Of a stretch of 64,000 nucleotides of DNA, positions 7,769 through 16,366 are shown piece after piece. A program made the position numbers and the translations under genes. A model generated the notes under the pieces. It was not told the DNA's origin and made no database searches. It saw nothing but the letters and a program-made list of their open reading frames with translations. The stretch covers positions 3,295,501 through 3,359,500 of the forward strand of contig NZ_CP064781.1 of assembly GCF_016858125.1 (NCBI RefSeq), in the 5' to 3' direction. The stretch is from Azospira restricta. GTDB taxonomy: Bacteria > Pseudomonadota > Gammaproteobacteria > Burkholderiales > Rhodocyclaceae. Position 1 is the stretch's first letter. Every line of letters starts with the position of its first letter.

Positions 7769-10700
7769 ATGCCGCTCGCCAGACTCCTCCGCCTCGCCGC
7801 CTTCGCCGCCGCGCTGATCGGTACCGCCGCTGAGGCCGATACCGTCCTCTTCGTGTCCACCAGCCCGGTGCCGCCCGGCAAGTTCACGAAGCTCGCCGAA
7901 ATCGGCGCCGCGCACGGCTTCAAGGTCGAATCGCGGCAGGCCGAGAAGCTGCCGGCCGATCCCGACGCGTCGCTGTGGAGAGGCGCCGACGCCGTCTTCT
8001 TCGACGCGCCGCGCGACCACCTGCAGGACGCGGTGCGCGCCAAGCTCGCCAAGGCCCTGCCGGGCCTTTCCGCGCCGCACCTCTGGATGCACGAGGCGAA
8101 GCCGGAAAGCCGGGGCTTCCCGAAGCCGGTCGCCGACCGCCTGCACGCCTACTACGTGAACGGCGCGCGACCGAACTTCGAGAACTTCTTCCGCACGCTC
8201 GCCGCGCACCGCCAGGGCCAGCCGCTCGACGGCATCGCACCGCCGGTGGTCTTCCCGAAGGCGGCGATCTACCACCCGCAGGCGCCCGGCCTCGTCTTCG
8301 CCGATACCGCCGCCTACCTGAAGTGGAAACTTGGCAAACGCGAGGTCGATCTCGCGCAGAAGCCGCCGGTGATCGCCGTCGCGCTGCACCAGACCTACGT
8401 CGGCAGCGAGCAGACCGCCTTCGTCGACGACCTGATCGCGCGCATCGAAGCGGCCGGCGCCGTGCCGCTGGCCTGGTACGCGCCGGTGATGGGGCCGCAG
8501 GCCGGGCTGCTGAAAGTCGACGGCCGGCTCGTCGCCGACGCGATCATCAACACGCAGATCGTCCTCGACCCGGACGGCCGGCGGAAGGAGCTCGAAGCGC
8601 TCGGCATTCCGGTCATGCAGGCGCTCTCCTACCGCAAGGGCGACGAGGCCGACTGGCGCGCCGACCCGCAGGGTGTGCCGCTGATCGACGTGCCCTTCTT
8701 CCTCGCCCAGGGCGAATACGCCGGCATCACCGACGCAGTCGTCGCCGGCGCGCAGAAGAAGGGCGACGACGCGGTGACGGCGATCGCCGCGCAATCCGCG
8801 GCAGTCGTCGCCAAGGCGGTGAACCAGGTCCGCCTGCAGCGCCTGCCGAACGCCGACAAGAAGCTCGCCGTGATGTTCTGGAACTACCCGCCGGGCGAGA
8901 AGAACCTCTCCGCCTCCTACCTCAACCTGCCGAAGAGCCTCGCCGCGACGCTGCAGGCGCTCAAGGCCGCCGGCTACGACACGCGCCCCGAGGACGAGGC
9001 GGTGCTGATCAACAACCTGCAGCGGCTGCTGGCGCCGTTCTACCGCGACGGCCAATTGCCGTCGCTGCTGCGCGACGGGCTCGCCGAGCGGCTGCCGGTC
9101 GCCGCCTACCGCGCCTGGCTGGCGACGCTGCCGGAGCCGGTCCGACGCGAGCTGCACGAGCGCTGGGGCGACCCGGAGCAGTCGGCGATGGTCATCCGCA
9201 ACGACGGCGCGCCCTACTTCGTGATCCCGCGCTTTACCGCCGGCAAGGTCGTGTTCACGCCGCAGGCGCCGCGCGGCGAGAAGTGGGAGGACAAGGAGAA
9301 GGCGCTCTACCACTCGACCAAGGCGGTGCCGTCGCACTACTACCTGGCGCAGTACCTGTGGGCGCGCGAGCAGTTCAAGGCCGACGCGCTGGTGCATTAC
9401 GGCACGCACGGCTCGCAGGAATGGCTGCCGGGCAAGGAGCGCGGCCTGGCGATGAGCGACTACCCGATGCTGGCGGTGGGCAACGTGCCGGTGATCTACC
9501 CGTACATCGTCGACAACATCGGCGAGGCGCTGCAGGCCAAGCGCCGCGGCCGGGCGACGATCGTCACGCACCAGACGCCGGCCTTCGCGCCGGCCGGCCT
9601 GCACGAGGCGACGGTGAAGATCCACGACCTGCTGCACGCCTGGCTGGCGCAGGACGACGGCGCGGTGAAGCTGAAGCTCGCCGCCGACCTCAGGGCGGCG
9701 GTGAAGAAGGAGCGCATCGACAAGGACATGGGCTGGAGCGACGCGCGCATCGACGCCGAGTTCCGCAACTTCGTCGACGCCCTGCACGACCACCTGCACG
9801 AGCTGGCGCAGACCGCGCAGCCGCTCGGCCTGCACACCTTCGGCACGGCGCCGCAGGAGACGCACCGCCTCGGCACGGTGCTGCTGATGCTCGGCAAGGG
9901 CTTCTGGGAAAGCGCGGCGAAGGCCGCCGGTGTCGCCGCCGACGAGCTCGACGAGATGTTCGTCGACAGCTACGAGAAGACGGTCGAGGCGCCGCCGTTC
10001 AAGCTGTTCCGCGACTGGATGACCGGCAAGGCAGCGAAACCTGCCGATGCCAGGCTGGCGGCGCAGTTCGAGCAAGGCAAGACGTGGTACGAACAGCTCG
10101 CCGCCGCCGGCGAGATGAACGGCCTCATCGCCGCGCTCGCCGGAAAATACCTCCCGACCTCGTACGGCGGCGACCCGATGAAGAACCCGGACGCGCTGCC
10201 GACCGGCCGCAACCTGTACGGCTTCGACCCCTCGCGCGTACCGACCAAGCAGGCCTGGGAGGCCGGCAAGGAGGCGGCGGAAGCGCTGCTCGCCGCGCAC
10301 CGCGCGAAGACCGGCAGGACCCCGAAGAAGCTCGCTTTCTCGCTGTGGTCGGTGGAGACGATGCGCCATCAGGGCATGCTCGAGGCGCAGGCGCTGTGGA
10401 CGATGGGCGTCGAGCCGGTGTGGGACCAGGGCGGGCGCGTCGTCGACGTGCAGCTGGTGCCGCGCGAGAAGCTCGGCCGGCCGCGCGTCGACGTCGTGCT
10501 GTCGGCCACCGGCCTCTACCGCGACCACTTCCCGAACGCGATGAAGCAGCTGGCGAAGGCGGTGCAGCTCGCGGCCCGCGCCGACGAGGCCGACAACCCG
10601 CTGTTCGAGAACAGCCGCGCGATCGCCGCCCGGCTGCTCAGGCAGGGCGTGCCGGCGGCGGCGGCGGTGAAGGCAGCCGAGACGCGCCTGTTCTCGTCCG

Positions 10701-11761
10701 AATCGGGCAAGTACGGCACCGGTCTCGACGACGCGACGCTCGCCACCGACACCTGGAAGGGCAAGGCCGAGGGCGACCGCAAGCTCGCCGACCTCTACCT
10801 CTCCCGGATGCAGTTCGCCTACGGCGCCGACGAGGCCGACTGGGGCGCGCAAGGCATCGCGGGCGCCACGGGCAAGCCGGCGCAGATGAACCTCTACGCC
10901 GAGCACCTGAAGGGCACCGAAGGCGCCGTGCTGTCGCGCACCTCGAACCTGTACGGCATGCTGACCACCGACGATCCCTTCCAGTACCTCGGCGGCATCG
11001 GCCTCGCGGTGCGCCGCCTCGACGGCAAGGCGCCCGAGCTGTACATCTCGAACCTGCGCGGCAGCGGCTCGGGCAAGGTCGAAGGCGCCGACGCCTTCCT
11101 CGCCAAGGAACTGGCGACGCGCAACTTCCACCCCGGCTACATCCAGGGGCTGATGGCCGAGGGCTACGCCGGCACGCTGCAGGTGCTCGACGCGATGAAC
11201 AACTTCTCCGGGTGGACCATCGTCGCCCGCGAGATCGTGCGCGACGACCAGTGGCAGGAGTTCGTCGACGTCTATGTCCGCGACAAGCACCGGCTGGGCC
11301 TCAAGCAGTGGTTCGAGACGCACAACCCGGCGGCGCTGGCGCAGACCATCGAGCGCATGCTCGAAGCCGCGCGCCAGGGCTACTGGCAGGCCGACGCGAA
11401 AACGCTGGCCGAGCTGAAGGAGCGCTACCGCGACCTCGCGCAGCGCCACGACGTCGTCACCGACAACCAGGCGTTCAAGGATTTCGTCAAGGCCGGAGCG
11501 GACGCAAATTCGGGCTTCGGCCTCGCCGCGCTGCTCGGCGCGACGAAACCGCAGCAGGCCGCCGACCTCACCCCGCCGCCGGCAGCCCCGGCGCCGCCGA
11601 CTATCGAAGGCATGCGGCTGGAGCGCGTCGAGGAAAAGCAGCAAGCCCCCGCCCTGCCCTTCGCCCTGCTCGGCATCGCGCTGCTGCTGCTCGCCACGCT
11701 CGGCGGCGCCGCGCGCACGCTGGCCAATCCGGCGCTGCGCCGGGTGGAGGCGGCGGCATGA
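7769..11761 (+). CDS. CobN/HmuS-like class I chelatase, exported and membrane-anchored
   Basis: A 1330-residue relative of the CobN/BchH large chelatase subunit. Unlike CobN it begins with a signal peptide (residues 1-23, AAEADTVLF after the hydrophobic stretch) and ends with a Pro-rich linker, a single membrane helix (PFALLGIALLLLATLGG) and a short basic tail, so the catalytic body should face the periplasm. The active-site motif HYGTHGSQEWLPGKE starts at H543, with H547 and E551. No CobS/CobT ATPase genes or cobalamin genes are present, arguing against cobalt insertion. Placement between TonB receptors and before ExbB-like and DUF2149 genes is that of HmuS in hmu operons, for which reductive removal of iron from haem has been reported. 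Its stop overlaps the next start (ATGA). Confidence 0.85.
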   Translation: MPLARLLRLAAFAAALIGTAAEADTVLFVSTSPVPPGKFTKLAEIGAAHGFKVESRQAEKLPADPDASLWRGADAVFFDAPRDHLQDAVRAKLAKALPGLSAPHLWMHEAKPESRGFPKPVADRLHAYYVNGARPNFENFFRTLAAHRQGQPLDGIAPPVVFPKAAIYHPQAPGLVFADTAAYLKWKLGKREVDLAQKPPVIAVALHQTYVGSEQTAFVDDLIARIEAAGAVPLAWYAPVMGPQAGLLKVDGRLVADAIINTQIVLDPDGRRKELEALGIPVMQALSYRKGDEADWRADPQGVPLIDVPFFLAQGEYAGITDAVVAGAQKKGDDAVTAIAAQSAAVVAKAVNQVRLQRLPNADKKLAVMFWNYPPGEKNLSASYLNLPKSLAATLQALKAAGYDTRPEDEAVLINNLQRLLAPFYRDGQLPSLLRDGLAERLPVAAYRAWLATLPEPVRRELHERWGDPEQSAMVIRNDGAPYFVIPRFTAGKVVFTPQAPRGEKWEDKEKALYHSTKAVPSHYYLAQYLWAREQFKADALVHYGTHGSQEWLPGKERGLAMSDYPMLAVGNVPVIYPYIVDNIGEALQAKRRGRATIVTHQTPAFAPAGLHEATVKIHDLLHAWLAQDDGAVKLKLAADLRAAVKKERIDKDMGWSDARIDAEFRNFVDALHDHLHELAQTAQPLGLHTFGTAPQETHRLGTVLLMLGKGFWESAAKAAGVAADELDEMFVDSYEKTVEAPPFKLFRDWMTGKAAKPADARLAAQFEQGKTWYEQLAAAGEMNGLIAALAGKYLPTSYGGDPMKNPDALPTGRNLYGFDPSRVPTKQAWEAGKEAAEALLAAHRAKTGRTPKKLAFSLWSVETMRHQGMLEAQALWTMGVEPVWDQGGRVVDVQLVPREKLGRPRVDVVLSATGLYRDHFPNAMKQLAKAVQLAARADEADNPLFENSRAIAARLLRQGVPAAAAVKAAETRLFSSESGKYGTGLDDATLATDTWKGKAEGDRKLADLYLSRMQFAYGADEADWGAQGIAGATGKPAQMNLYAEHLKGTEGAVLSRTSNLYGMLTTDDPFQYLGGIGLAVRRLDGKAPELYISNLRGSGSGKVEGADAFLAKELATRNFHPGYIQGLMAEGYAGTLQVLDAMNNFSGWTIVAREIVRDDQWQEFVDVYVRDKHRLGLKQWFETHNPAALAQTIERMLEAARQGYWQADAKTLAELKERYRDLAQRHDVVTDNQAFKDFVKAGADANSGFGLAALLGATKPQQAADLTPPPAAPAPPTIEGMRLERVEEKQQAPALPFALLGIALLLLATLGGAARTLANPALRRVEAAA

Positions 11762-13932
11762 AGGCGCGGCTGAAACCGGCGCTCGCCGCGGTTCTCGCCC
11801 TCGCCAGCGGCTCGGCGCTGGCGCAGGCCGAGCTCGACGAAATCGTCGTCACCGCTACCCACGACGTCCTCGCCGACCGCCGCGAGGCGGTCACGCAGAA
11901 GACCGTGCTCGACCGCAAGGAAATCGAGGCCCTCGGCGGGCTCACCGTCGGCGAAGTGATCCGCAAGCTGCCCGGCATCGACGCCGGCGAGCACAGCGGC
12001 GACGGCGCGCCGTCGGCGAAGACGCGCGGCATCGGCCGCGACGCGGTGCAGTTCCTGGTCGACGGCGAGCGGCCGTCGGCCAACGCGCGCTACGCGCTGA
12101 CGCTGGTCGGCCGCATGCCGTCGGGCGAACTCGAGCGCGTCGAGATCCTGCGCGGCGCGTCGGCCGAGCATGGCGGTTCGGCGCCGGTCACCGTCAACCT
12201 CGTCATGCGCAAGGCGAGGCCGACCGCGTCGACGACGCTGAAGGCCGCCGTCGGCCAGCGCGGCAGCGGCGGCGACGCCGAGCCGAACGGCCAGTTCTCG
12301 CTCAGCCGCGGCGGCGGCAGCACGGCGGCCGACGGCACCGCGTTCTCGTGGCTGCTGCCGGTCACCATCAACCGCCACGGCCTGCCGCTCGAAAAGGACA
12401 GCACGCGCATCGCCGCCACCGCCGGCACGCGCACGCTGTGGCAGGAGGACCACGAGACCGGTCCGTACACGCTGAACGAACTGATCGTCTCGCCGCGGCT
12501 GACCTGGAAGAAGGCCGGCGACAGCTTCACGCTGTGGCCCAGCCTGTACCGCAACGAAGGCCGGCGCGAGACGGTGCTGACGCGCGCCGCCTACGCCGAC
12601 CCGGCGGCCGGCACCAGCCTTGCCGCCGACGGCGGCCGCCGCGACGACGAGACGAGCGACCTGACCATCGCCCGCCTGCGCGGCGAAGGCGAGCTGAAGC
12701 TCGCCGGCGGCGGCAAGCTGTCCGGCCGCGCCGCGGTGATGGGCGGCTGGCGCGACAGCGACACCGCGCGCCGCTGGCGCGACGCGCTCGGCACCGTCAC
12801 GCAGAGCCGCGAAAAACTCGGCCGCGACGAGAACGAGTTTTCCGCCGCGCTGCGCCTCGACCAGCCGGTCGGCGAGGCGATGAACAGCTTCGGCATCGAG
12901 CACGCGACGCACCGCCGCGACGAGACGCAGACGATTGTTGGTAACCTCGCCGGCGTCGGCGCGATCGACACCAGGGCGGAGGCCAGCCAGCGGCACTGGA
13001 CCGCCTGGGCGCAGCACGAATGGTCGCCGACGAAACCGTTGACGCTGACCGCCGGCCTGCGCGGCGAGGCGATCCGCCTCGAGTCCGACGGCCGCGCCAG
13101 CCATGCCTCCCAGCTCGCGCCGTCCGTCGCCGCGCGGCTCGACGCCGGCGCCGGCTGGATGCTGCGCAGCTCGCTCGGCGCCGGCATCAAGGCGCCGAAG
13201 CTCGACGAGATCTCGGCGATCACCGTCCGCAACACCGCCAGCAGCGCCGGTAACACGCCGCTCGAAGCCGACCGCGCCGGCAACCCGGAGTTGAAGGCCG
13301 AGCGCAACGTGAACCTCGAAGCCGGCGTCGAGCGCTATCTCGCCGACGATTCGGGAGTTCTCGGCGCCAACCTCTACCTGCGCCGCACCGAGGACTTCAT
13401 CGAGCGCACGACACGCCTCGAAGGCGCGCGCTGGGTCGAGCGCCCGTACAACCAGGGCACCGCCCGCCACTACGGGCTCGAACTCGACGCCAAGCTGAAG
13501 AGCGAACGCTTCGGCGTCAAGGGCGGCTCGCTGCGCACCCACCTGACGCTGCCGCGCGGCCGCGTCGCCGACGAGCGGCTGGGCCGCAGCCGCGACGCGC
13601 GCGAACTGCCGCGCTACCAGCTGACCCTCGGCTACGAGCAGGCGCTGCCGGCGCTGTCGTCGTCGGCCGGCTTCCAGCTGACGCACAACGGCAAGCTGCG
13701 CACGAACCTGCCCGGCGAACTCGCCGACGAGACGAAACGCCGCACGCTGCTCGACGCGCACTGGGTCCGGAAGCTCTCCCCGGCGCTGAACCTGCGGCTG
13801 CAGGCGCAGAACCTGCTGCGCGCCGACACCCGGCGCGGCGCGCAAGCCTTGGCCGGCACCGACGACTGGCGGCTGGCGAGCACCGAGAAGGGGCAGCCGA
13901 GCTGGCTGCTGTCGCTGGAGGGGAAATGGTGA
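11758..13932 (+). CDS. TonB-dependent outer-membrane receptor, ligand unknown
   Basis: A 724-residue outer-membrane receptor translated from an ATG overlapping the stop of the chelatase gene. It has a signal peptide (about 1-22, ending SALA), a TonB-box-like DEIVVTATHD, a plug domain with LPGIDAGEHSGDGAPSAKTR and VEILRGASAEHGG, and a C-terminal barrel ending SLEGKW. It lacks the FRAP box of the first receptor, so it is probably not a second copy for the same ligand. Coupling to the chelatase suggests it handles a related metalloporphyrin, a chelated metal or a product of the pathway. A dispersed palindromic repeat follows its stop. Confidence 0.85.
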   Translation: MKARLKPALAAVLALASGSALAQAELDEIVVTATHDVLADRREAVTQKTVLDRKEIEALGGLTVGEVIRKLPGIDAGEHSGDGAPSAKTRGIGRDAVQFLVDGERPSANARYALTLVGRMPSGELERVEILRGASAEHGGSAPVTVNLVMRKARPTASTTLKAAVGQRGSGGDAEPNGQFSLSRGGGSTAADGTAFSWLLPVTINRHGLPLEKDSTRIAATAGTRTLWQEDHETGPYTLNELIVSPRLTWKKAGDSFTLWPSLYRNEGRRETVLTRAAYADPAAGTSLAADGGRRDDETSDLTIARLRGEGELKLAGGGKLSGRAAVMGGWRDSDTARRWRDALGTVTQSREKLGRDENEFSAALRLDQPVGEAMNSFGIEHATHRRDETQTIVGNLAGVGAIDTRAEASQRHWTAWAQHEWSPTKPLTLTAGLRGEAIRLESDGRASHASQLAPSVAARLDAGAGWMLRSSLGAGIKAPKLDEISAITVRNTASSAGNTPLEADRAGNPELKAERNVNLEAGVERYLADDSGVLGANLYLRRTEDFIERTTRLEGARWVERPYNQGTARHYGLELDAKLKSERFGVKGGSLRTHLTLPRGRVADERLGRSRDARELPRYQLTLGYEQALPALSSSAGFQLTHNGKLRTNLPGELADETKRRTLLDAHWVRKLSPALNLRLQAQNLLRADTRRGAQALAGTDDWRLASTEKGQPSWLLSLEGKW

Positions 13933-13943
13933 AACGCCCGCCA

Positions 13944-14036
13944 CCCCGTCACCCCGGCGAAGGCCGGGGTCCAGAAACAACCCCGACTCGCGCCGCCACG
14001 GCCGCACTGGATTCCGGCTTGCGCCGGAATGACGGT
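13944..14036. repeat. Dispersed palindromic intergenic repeat
   Basis: The spacer between the receptor and the ExbB-like gene holds two hairpins, one around CACCCCGGCGAAGGCCGGGG and one around TTCCGGCTTGCGCCGGAA followed by TGACGG. This paired arrangement is a widespread short intergenic repeat of proteobacterial genomes. Within an operon it may protect or terminate the upstream message. Confidence 0.7.
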
Positions 14037-14078
14037 TCGGCCTCCATTCACTGAATCCATCGTTCCAAGGAGAACCCG

Positions 14079-14561
14079 ATGTCCAACCTAGTCGAAACCA
14101 CGATGTACCAGATCTCGCAGATCTTTCTGCTGCCGACGCTGGCGCTGATCGCGATCCTCTTCCTCTACGCCTTCTGGGTACTCGGCGAGTTCGCCGTGCT
14201 CGCGCTGCGGCGCAGGAGCGGCGCCGGCCGCCCGCTCGTCGCGCACTTCGCGCGGGTGCCCCAGCTGTCGCCCGACGAGCTCGACGTGCTCGCGCACAAG
14301 GCGCTGGAGACGCCGCGCATCGCCAGCCGGGTGACGCCGATGCTCGGCCTCGTCGCGACGATGATCCCGATGGGCCCGGCGCTCAAGTCGCTGTCCGACG
14401 GCAACCTCGCCGAGGTCTCGAACAACCTGACGGTCGCCTTCTCGGCGGTGATCCTGGCGCTGATCGCGGCGTCGATCACCTACTGGGTGGTGAACGTCCG
14501 CCGCCGCTGGCTGGCCGAGGAACTGCTGGAAATCGAGGCGATGCGGGGAGCGCGGGCATGA
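14079..14561 (+). CDS. MotA/TolQ/ExbB-family proton channel subunit
   Basis: A 160-residue inner-membrane protein with three hydrophobic segments (about residues 14-40, 85-105 and 112-135). The second and third carry TPMLGLVATMIPMGPAL and NNLTVAFSAVILALIAASITY, typical of the TolQ/ExbB fold that forms the proton channel energising outer-membrane receptors. An AAGGAG site precedes the ATG. It overlaps the DUF2149 gene by four bases. No ExbD or TonB gene is adjacent, so the DUF2149 protein is the likely partner. The pair follows receptor and chelatase genes as in hmu operons. Confidence 0.85.
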   Translation: MSNLVETTMYQISQIFLLPTLALIAILFLYAFWVLGEFAVLALRRRSGAGRPLVAHFARVPQLSPDELDVLAHKALETPRIASRVTPMLGLVATMIPMGPALKSLSDGNLAEVSNNLTVAFSAVILALIAASITYWVVNVRRRWLAEELLEIEAMRGARA

Positions 14562-14908
14562 GCATGAAGCTGCTGCACGAACCGGAGACCGAGGATCCGA
14601 TCCTGTCGGTGGTGAACCTGATCGACATCTTCCTCGTCATCATCGCCGCGCTCCTGATCACCGTCGCCCAGAACCCGCTGATCAACCCGTTCAACAAGCA
14701 GGACGTGACGGTGATCACCGACCCCGGCAAGCCGACGATGGAGATGGTGGTCAAGAAGGGCGAGAAGATCGAGAAGTACAAGGCCAACGGCAGCATCGGC
14801 AGCGGCGACGGCGAGAAGGCCGGCGTCGCCTACCGCATGCAGGACGGCTCGATGGTCTACGTGCCGGAAGGCGACGCCGGCCAGCCGGCCGCCGGCCGCC
14901 GGCTGTAA
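14558..14908 (+). CDS. DUF2149 protein, probable ExbD-like partner
   Basis: This 116-residue protein has a short cytoplasmic N-terminus ending in EDPILSVVNLIDIFLVIIAALLI, which is one membrane helix near residues 18-40 with an acidic residue at its start, then a periplasmic region (GKPTMEMVVKKGEKIEKYK) and a Gly-rich tail. This is the DUF2149 pattern and is topologically like ExbD, whose membrane Asp takes part in proton flow. The start overlaps the ExbB-like stop (ATGA), supporting a two-subunit complex. The C-terminal domain is shorter than in ExbD and does not obviously match it. Confidence 0.8.
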   Translation: MSMKLLHEPETEDPILSVVNLIDIFLVIIAALLITVAQNPLINPFNKQDVTVITDPGKPTMEMVVKKGEKIEKYKANGSIGSGDGEKAGVAYRMQDGSMVYVPEGDAGQPAAGRRL

Positions 14909-14934
14909 GGCGCCGCCCAGGGAGAAGAACAACG

Positions 14935-15714
14935 ATGAGCGCCACCATCCACCCGCATGTCATTCTCGACTGCATCAACGCGCGCCGCTTCGGCGTCGAG
15001 TACCAGCCCTTCGTCGACATCGCCAGCGGCGAGGTGGTCTGCCACGAGGCGCTGGCGCGCTTCGTCGACGCCGGCGGCAACGCGCTGCCGCCGGACGCGG
15101 TGTTCGGCGCGCTGCACGACAACCCGCTGCTGCTGCTCCACGCCGAGCTGGAAATGAAGCGCCTGCAGCTCGCCGAGGCGCCGCCGCACGGGCTGCTCTT
15201 CGTCAACCTCGACCCCGACAGCTACGTCGCCGGCGAGGACGCGGACGGCGGCAACCGCTTCCTGCCGCTGCTCGCCACGCAGCGCAGCCGGCTGGTCGTC
15301 GAGGTGATCGAGAACCTGCACCTGCAGGACGTCATCCTCTCCGCGCTGATGATCCAGGCGCTCGACGGCGCCGGCATCCGCATGGCGGTCGACGACCTGT
15401 CGTCGTCGCGCGGCCTGGTCTCCTACGCGGCGCTGATGAGCGCCGCCTACGTCAAGTTCGACCGCAGCTGGCTCGCCGGCCCGATGAACGGCCGCCAGCG
15501 CACGCTGCTCACCTGGGCGCTGGCGCAGGCCCGCGACCTCGGCCTGGTCACCGTGCTCGAGGGCGTCGAGAGCGAGGAGCACCTGGCGCTGGCGCGGCAG
15601 ATGGGCTTCGACCTGGCGCAGGGCTTCCTCTACGCCGACCGCTTCCTCCGCCGCGGCTGCCGGCCCGAGCGGCGGCGCCCCGCCCGCGCCGCCGCGCTGC
15701 CGGCGGCGGCCTGA
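14935..15714 (+). CDS. Stand-alone EAL domain protein (putative c-di-GMP phosphodiesterase)
   Basis: A 259-residue cytoplasmic protein consisting of one EAL domain. Visible catalytic signatures are EAL at 38-40, FVNLDP, EVIEN, AVDDLSSSRG, KFDRSW, LEGVES and QGFLYADR, so the metal ligands and the general-base Glu appear to be kept. Loop 6 reads DDLSSSRG in place of DDFGTG, which often lowers or alters activity. The tail after residue 240 is Arg/Ala-rich. It begins 26 bases after the DUF2149 gene with a GGGAGAAG site and may be part of the haem operon, which would link iron supply to c-di-GMP; this is inference. Confidence 0.82.
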   Translation: MSATIHPHVILDCINARRFGVEYQPFVDIASGEVVCHEALARFVDAGGNALPPDAVFGALHDNPLLLLHAELEMKRLQLAEAPPHGLLFVNLDPDSYVAGEDADGGNRFLPLLATQRSRLVVEVIENLHLQDVILSALMIQALDGAGIRMAVDDLSSSRGLVSYAALMSAAYVKFDRSWLAGPMNGRQRTLLTWALAQARDLGLVTVLEGVESEEHLALARQMGFDLAQGFLYADRFLRRGCRPERRRPARAAALPAAA

Positions 15715-15757
15715 ACCCGATTCCGCAATTCCAGACCCCAACCACGAAAGGAAAACC

Positions 15758-16366
15758 ATGGCTCGCTACACCGGCCCCCGCCTGAAGGTCGTCCGCGCCC
15801 TCGGCGTCGAGCTCCCCGGACTCACCCGCAAGACCCCGAACCGCGACTACGGCCCCGGCCAGCACGGCGCCAAGCCCAAGCGCAAGTCCGGCTTCGGCGT
15901 GCAGCTGATGGAGAAGCAGAAGCTGCGCTACAACTACGGCGTCTCCGAGCGCCAGATGCAGCGCCTGTTCCGCGAGGCGAAGAACGACAAGGGGCAGACC
16001 GGCAACAAGCTGCTCGAACTGCTCGAGCGCCGGCTCGACAACGTCGTCTTCCGCGCCGGCTTCGCGCCGACCGCGGTCGCCGCGCGCCAGCTGGTCAGCC
16101 ACCGCCACCTGCGGCTGAACGGGCGGCCGGTCAGCATCGCCTCGATCCGCGTCAAGCCGGGCGACACGATCGCGCTGTCGGACAAGGGACGGCAGATCCC
16201 GATGGTCGTCGAAACGCTCGCCGAGCCGGCGCTGACCCGCCCCGAGTGGCTCGCCGTCGACGCCGCCAAGGGCAGCGCGACCGTGACCCGGCTGCCGGAG
16301 GCGAACGAGGTGCCGTTCCCGATCGAGGTGCAGCACGTGGTCGAGTACTACGCGGTGCGGCTGTAA
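15758..16366 (+). CDS. rpsD: Ribosomal protein S4, isolated paralogue
   Basis: A 202-residue S4 with the usual start MARYTGPRLK, a GPGQHGAK turn, an S4 RNA-binding domain (LLERRLDNVVFRAGFAPTAVAARQLVSH, about residues 87-155) and the C-terminal EYYAVRL. It contains no cysteine, and the N-terminal segment between GVELPG and GPGQHG is short compared with housekeeping betaproteobacterial S4. It is not beside rpsK, rpsM or rpoA, so it is almost certainly a second copy. An AAAGGAAAA site precedes the ATG. It follows the EAL gene by 43 bases and its end overlaps the convergent gene by 19 bases. Condition-specific ribosome remodelling is possible but unproved. Confidence 0.9.
   Translation: MARYTGPRLKVVRALGVELPGLTRKTPNRDYGPGQHGAKPKRKSGFGVQLMEKQKLRYNYGVSERQMQRLFREAKNDKGQTGNKLLELLERRLDNVVFRAGFAPTAVAARQLVSHRHLRLNGRPVSIASIRVKPGDTIALSDKGRQIPMVVETLAEPALTRPEWLAVDAAKGSATVTRLPEANEVPFPIEVQHVVEYYAVRL

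Noticed and set aside
5014-8052. Long minus-strand open frame opposite the haem receptor
   Set aside because: Shadow of the receptor with repetitive Val/Ala/Arg content.
7205-11644. Long minus-strand open frame opposite the chelatase
   Set aside because: Shadow of the chelatase gene; no family motifs or ribosome site.
7769-11761. Aerobic cobaltochelatase CobN for B12 synthesis
   Set aside because: Signal peptide, C-terminal membrane anchor, absence of cobS/cobT and other cob genes, and TonB/ExbB neighbours argue for an HmuS-like role.
7975-13932. A single giant gene joining the chelatase region and the second receptor
   Set aside because: The first part is an out-of-frame shadow of the chelatase; only the receptor from 11758 is real.
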